6,584 bases of DNA, taken from an uncultured Bacteroidia bacterium. GTDB taxonomy: Bacteria; Bacteroidota; Bacteroidia; Bacteroidales; UBA932. Position 1 is the stretch's first letter. Every line of letters starts with the position of its first letter. The DNA is taken from assembly GCA_902767355.1 (NCBI GenBank), contig CACXHG010000220.1:1-6584 (forward strand), written 5' to 3'. Shown here one piece after another: positions 5,828-6,584 of the stretch. The translations under genes were made by a program, and so were the position numbers. The notes below the pieces were generated by a model. It saw only the letters and a program-made list of their open reading frames with translations, had not been told where the DNA came from and did not search any database.

Positions 5828-6584
5828 TTACTCCCCGATCCGGCCGGTGTATTCGTCTACGCCCGATTTGTCAAGGGTCTCGGAGAAAAACTTCTGGACT
5901 GCTTCGTTGAGGGCCGGGTCCCAGGGGGTAGGGCCGCCGGCACGCTGGTAAACCCAGAGCCACAGTTGCTTCTTGTGCCAGTTGACGCTGCAGTGGGTGC
6001 CCCAGGCGCCGCCGTGGCCAAAAAAGGCATCCTCGCTGTCCACGATGGGTGCGGTGAGGCCCAGCGAGTAGCCGCCCAGATTTTCGGGGCGGGTAGAAAC
6101 CGCAAGTATTGATTTCACCGTCTCCTCTTTCAAAATGCGCGCGCCGTTGTCGCCAATGCCCAGATTCATAAGCATTTTGTAGAATTTGAGCTGGTCGGCG
6201 GCGGTGGTCCAGAGGCCGGCGCCGGCCGAGGCAAACACGTGCGAATCGTTGTAGGGCTTCTGCTGCCAGGCCATTTGCTCTACCCATTCGGCGGGGGCAT
6301 TCTCCTTGAATTCGTAGAGTTCGATTTTGTTTTTCAACTGGCGGTCGGTGGGCCAGAACCAGGTCGATTTCATCCCCAGGGGATCCAGGACCTCCTGCTT
6401 TAGATACTGCTCCCATTTCATTCCGGTCACAACCTCCACCACAGCGGCGCCAATATCGATGCCGGTATTGGAGTAGGCCTCACGCGTGCCGGGCTCGAAC
6501 ATTATGGGAGAAGCCGCGGCAATGGACGCCGTCTGGCGCAATGGTGCGCCGCCGGTCCAGCCGCCGCCCTTTACGTCATTGCGC
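5828..6584 (-). CDS. Beta-lactamase-fold serine hydrolase (PF00144 type), N-terminus outside the window
   Basis: The frame stays open to the window edge, leaving 251 C-terminal residues before TAA at 5828-5830. A TTG at 6539-6541 could be mistaken for a start, but the frame continues upstream with family-like residues (W-T-G-G-A-P-L-R-Q), so the true start lies beyond base 6584. The fragment has F-E-P-G-T-R followed by A-Y-S-N (codons at 6464-6478), the Y-x-N motif of serine beta-lactamases, penicillin-binding proteins and EstB-like esterases. G-H-G-G (codons at 6008-6019) stands in place of the K-T-G box, as in many esterase or peptidase members of this fold. The S-x-x-K nucleophile motif should lie in the missing 130-170 residues. 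A W-G-T-H stretch and a tryptophan-rich strand (W-L-W-V-Y) follow the H-G-G. Most members are exported, but the signal peptide region is not visible. Activity may be ester, peptide or amide hydrolysis; antibiotic resistance should not be assumed. It is probably co-transcribed with the oxidoreductase gene 12 bases downstream. Confidence 0.9.
   Translation of the reverse strand, partial: RNDVKGGGWTGGAPLRQTASIAAASPIMFEPGTREAYSNTGIDIGAAVVEVVTGMKWEQYLKQEVLDPLGMKSTWFWPTDRQLKNKIELYEFKENAPAEWVEQMAWQQKPYNDSHVFASAGAGLWTTAADQLKFYKMLMNLGIGDNGARILKEETVKSILAVSTRPENLGGYSLGLTAPIVDSEDAFFGHGGAWGTHCSVNWHKKQLWLWVYQRAGGPTPWDPALNEAVQKFFSETLDKSGVDEYTGRIGE

Noticed and set aside
5672..6112. Plus-strand frames of 95-146 codons opposite the serine hydrolase and oxidoreductase genes
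   Set aside because: They overlap two well-supported minus-strand genes and their translations show no domain or start signal.
6214..6227. Perfect 14-base palindrome of G and C (GGCCGGCGCCGGCC)
   Set aside because: It encodes alternating Ala and Gly codons in the serine hydrolase (S-A-G-A-G), so GC-rich codon choice explains it. It is a single copy, with nothing to suggest an operator.
6539..6541. TTG as the start codon of the serine hydrolase
   Set aside because: The frame continues upstream to the window edge with family-like sequence, and a start here would omit the catalytic S-x-x-K region.

Overview
The window looks like chromosomal DNA of a GC-rich member of the Bacteroidota, most likely Bacteroidales from a gut or rumen-type habitat. 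This is an inference from three things. The first complete gene encodes a DUF4091/GH123-type secreted protein of the kind abundant in Bacteroides polysaccharide-degrading repertoires, with a signal peptide ending in A-Q. The glutamate dehydrogenase has the Bacteroidales type of C-terminal half (EVSNMG, HAQCVKYGT, YVKGANIAGFMKVA). Two of the three internal gene starts lack a Shine-Dalgarno sequence, and the AT-rich leader at 69-123 carries a near match to the Bacteroidota -7 element.

Layout. Positions 1-68 hold the last 21 codons of an unidentified plus-strand gene. A 55-base AT-rich gap follows. Three plus-strand genes are then packed head to tail: a secreted DUF4091/GH123-like glycosidase candidate (124-1911), a hexameric-type glutamate dehydrogenase gdhA (1926-3269, 14 bases downstream), and a membrane lysophospholipid acyltransferase (LPLAT/PlsC-like) protein (3271-4692, 1 base downstream, with its Shine-Dalgarno inside gdhA). 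A 61-base convergent gap (4693-4753) separates them from two minus-strand genes. Read in their own direction, these are a beta-lactamase-fold serine hydrolase (PF00144 type, N-terminus outside the window) and, 12 bases later, a YgjR-like Gfo/Idh/MocA oxidoreductase.

How the genes may work together. The plus-strand trio has operon-like spacing and joins a probable amino-sugar glycosidase, the main ammonia/glutamate enzyme and a phospholipid-synthesis type acyltransferase. A functional link is possible (amino-sugar nitrogen feeding the glutamate pool), but gdhA and the acyltransferase are housekeeping-type genes and may only be neighbours. The minus-strand pair is probably co-transcribed; its substrates cannot be read from the sequence.

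No RNA gene, mobile element, CRISPR array, phage gene or defence system is visible. I see no convincing new biological system here. The points most worth a second look are the variant H-x5-D acyltransferase with its C-terminal membrane domain, the gene order around gdhA, and the short C-terminus of the Gfo/Idh protein.
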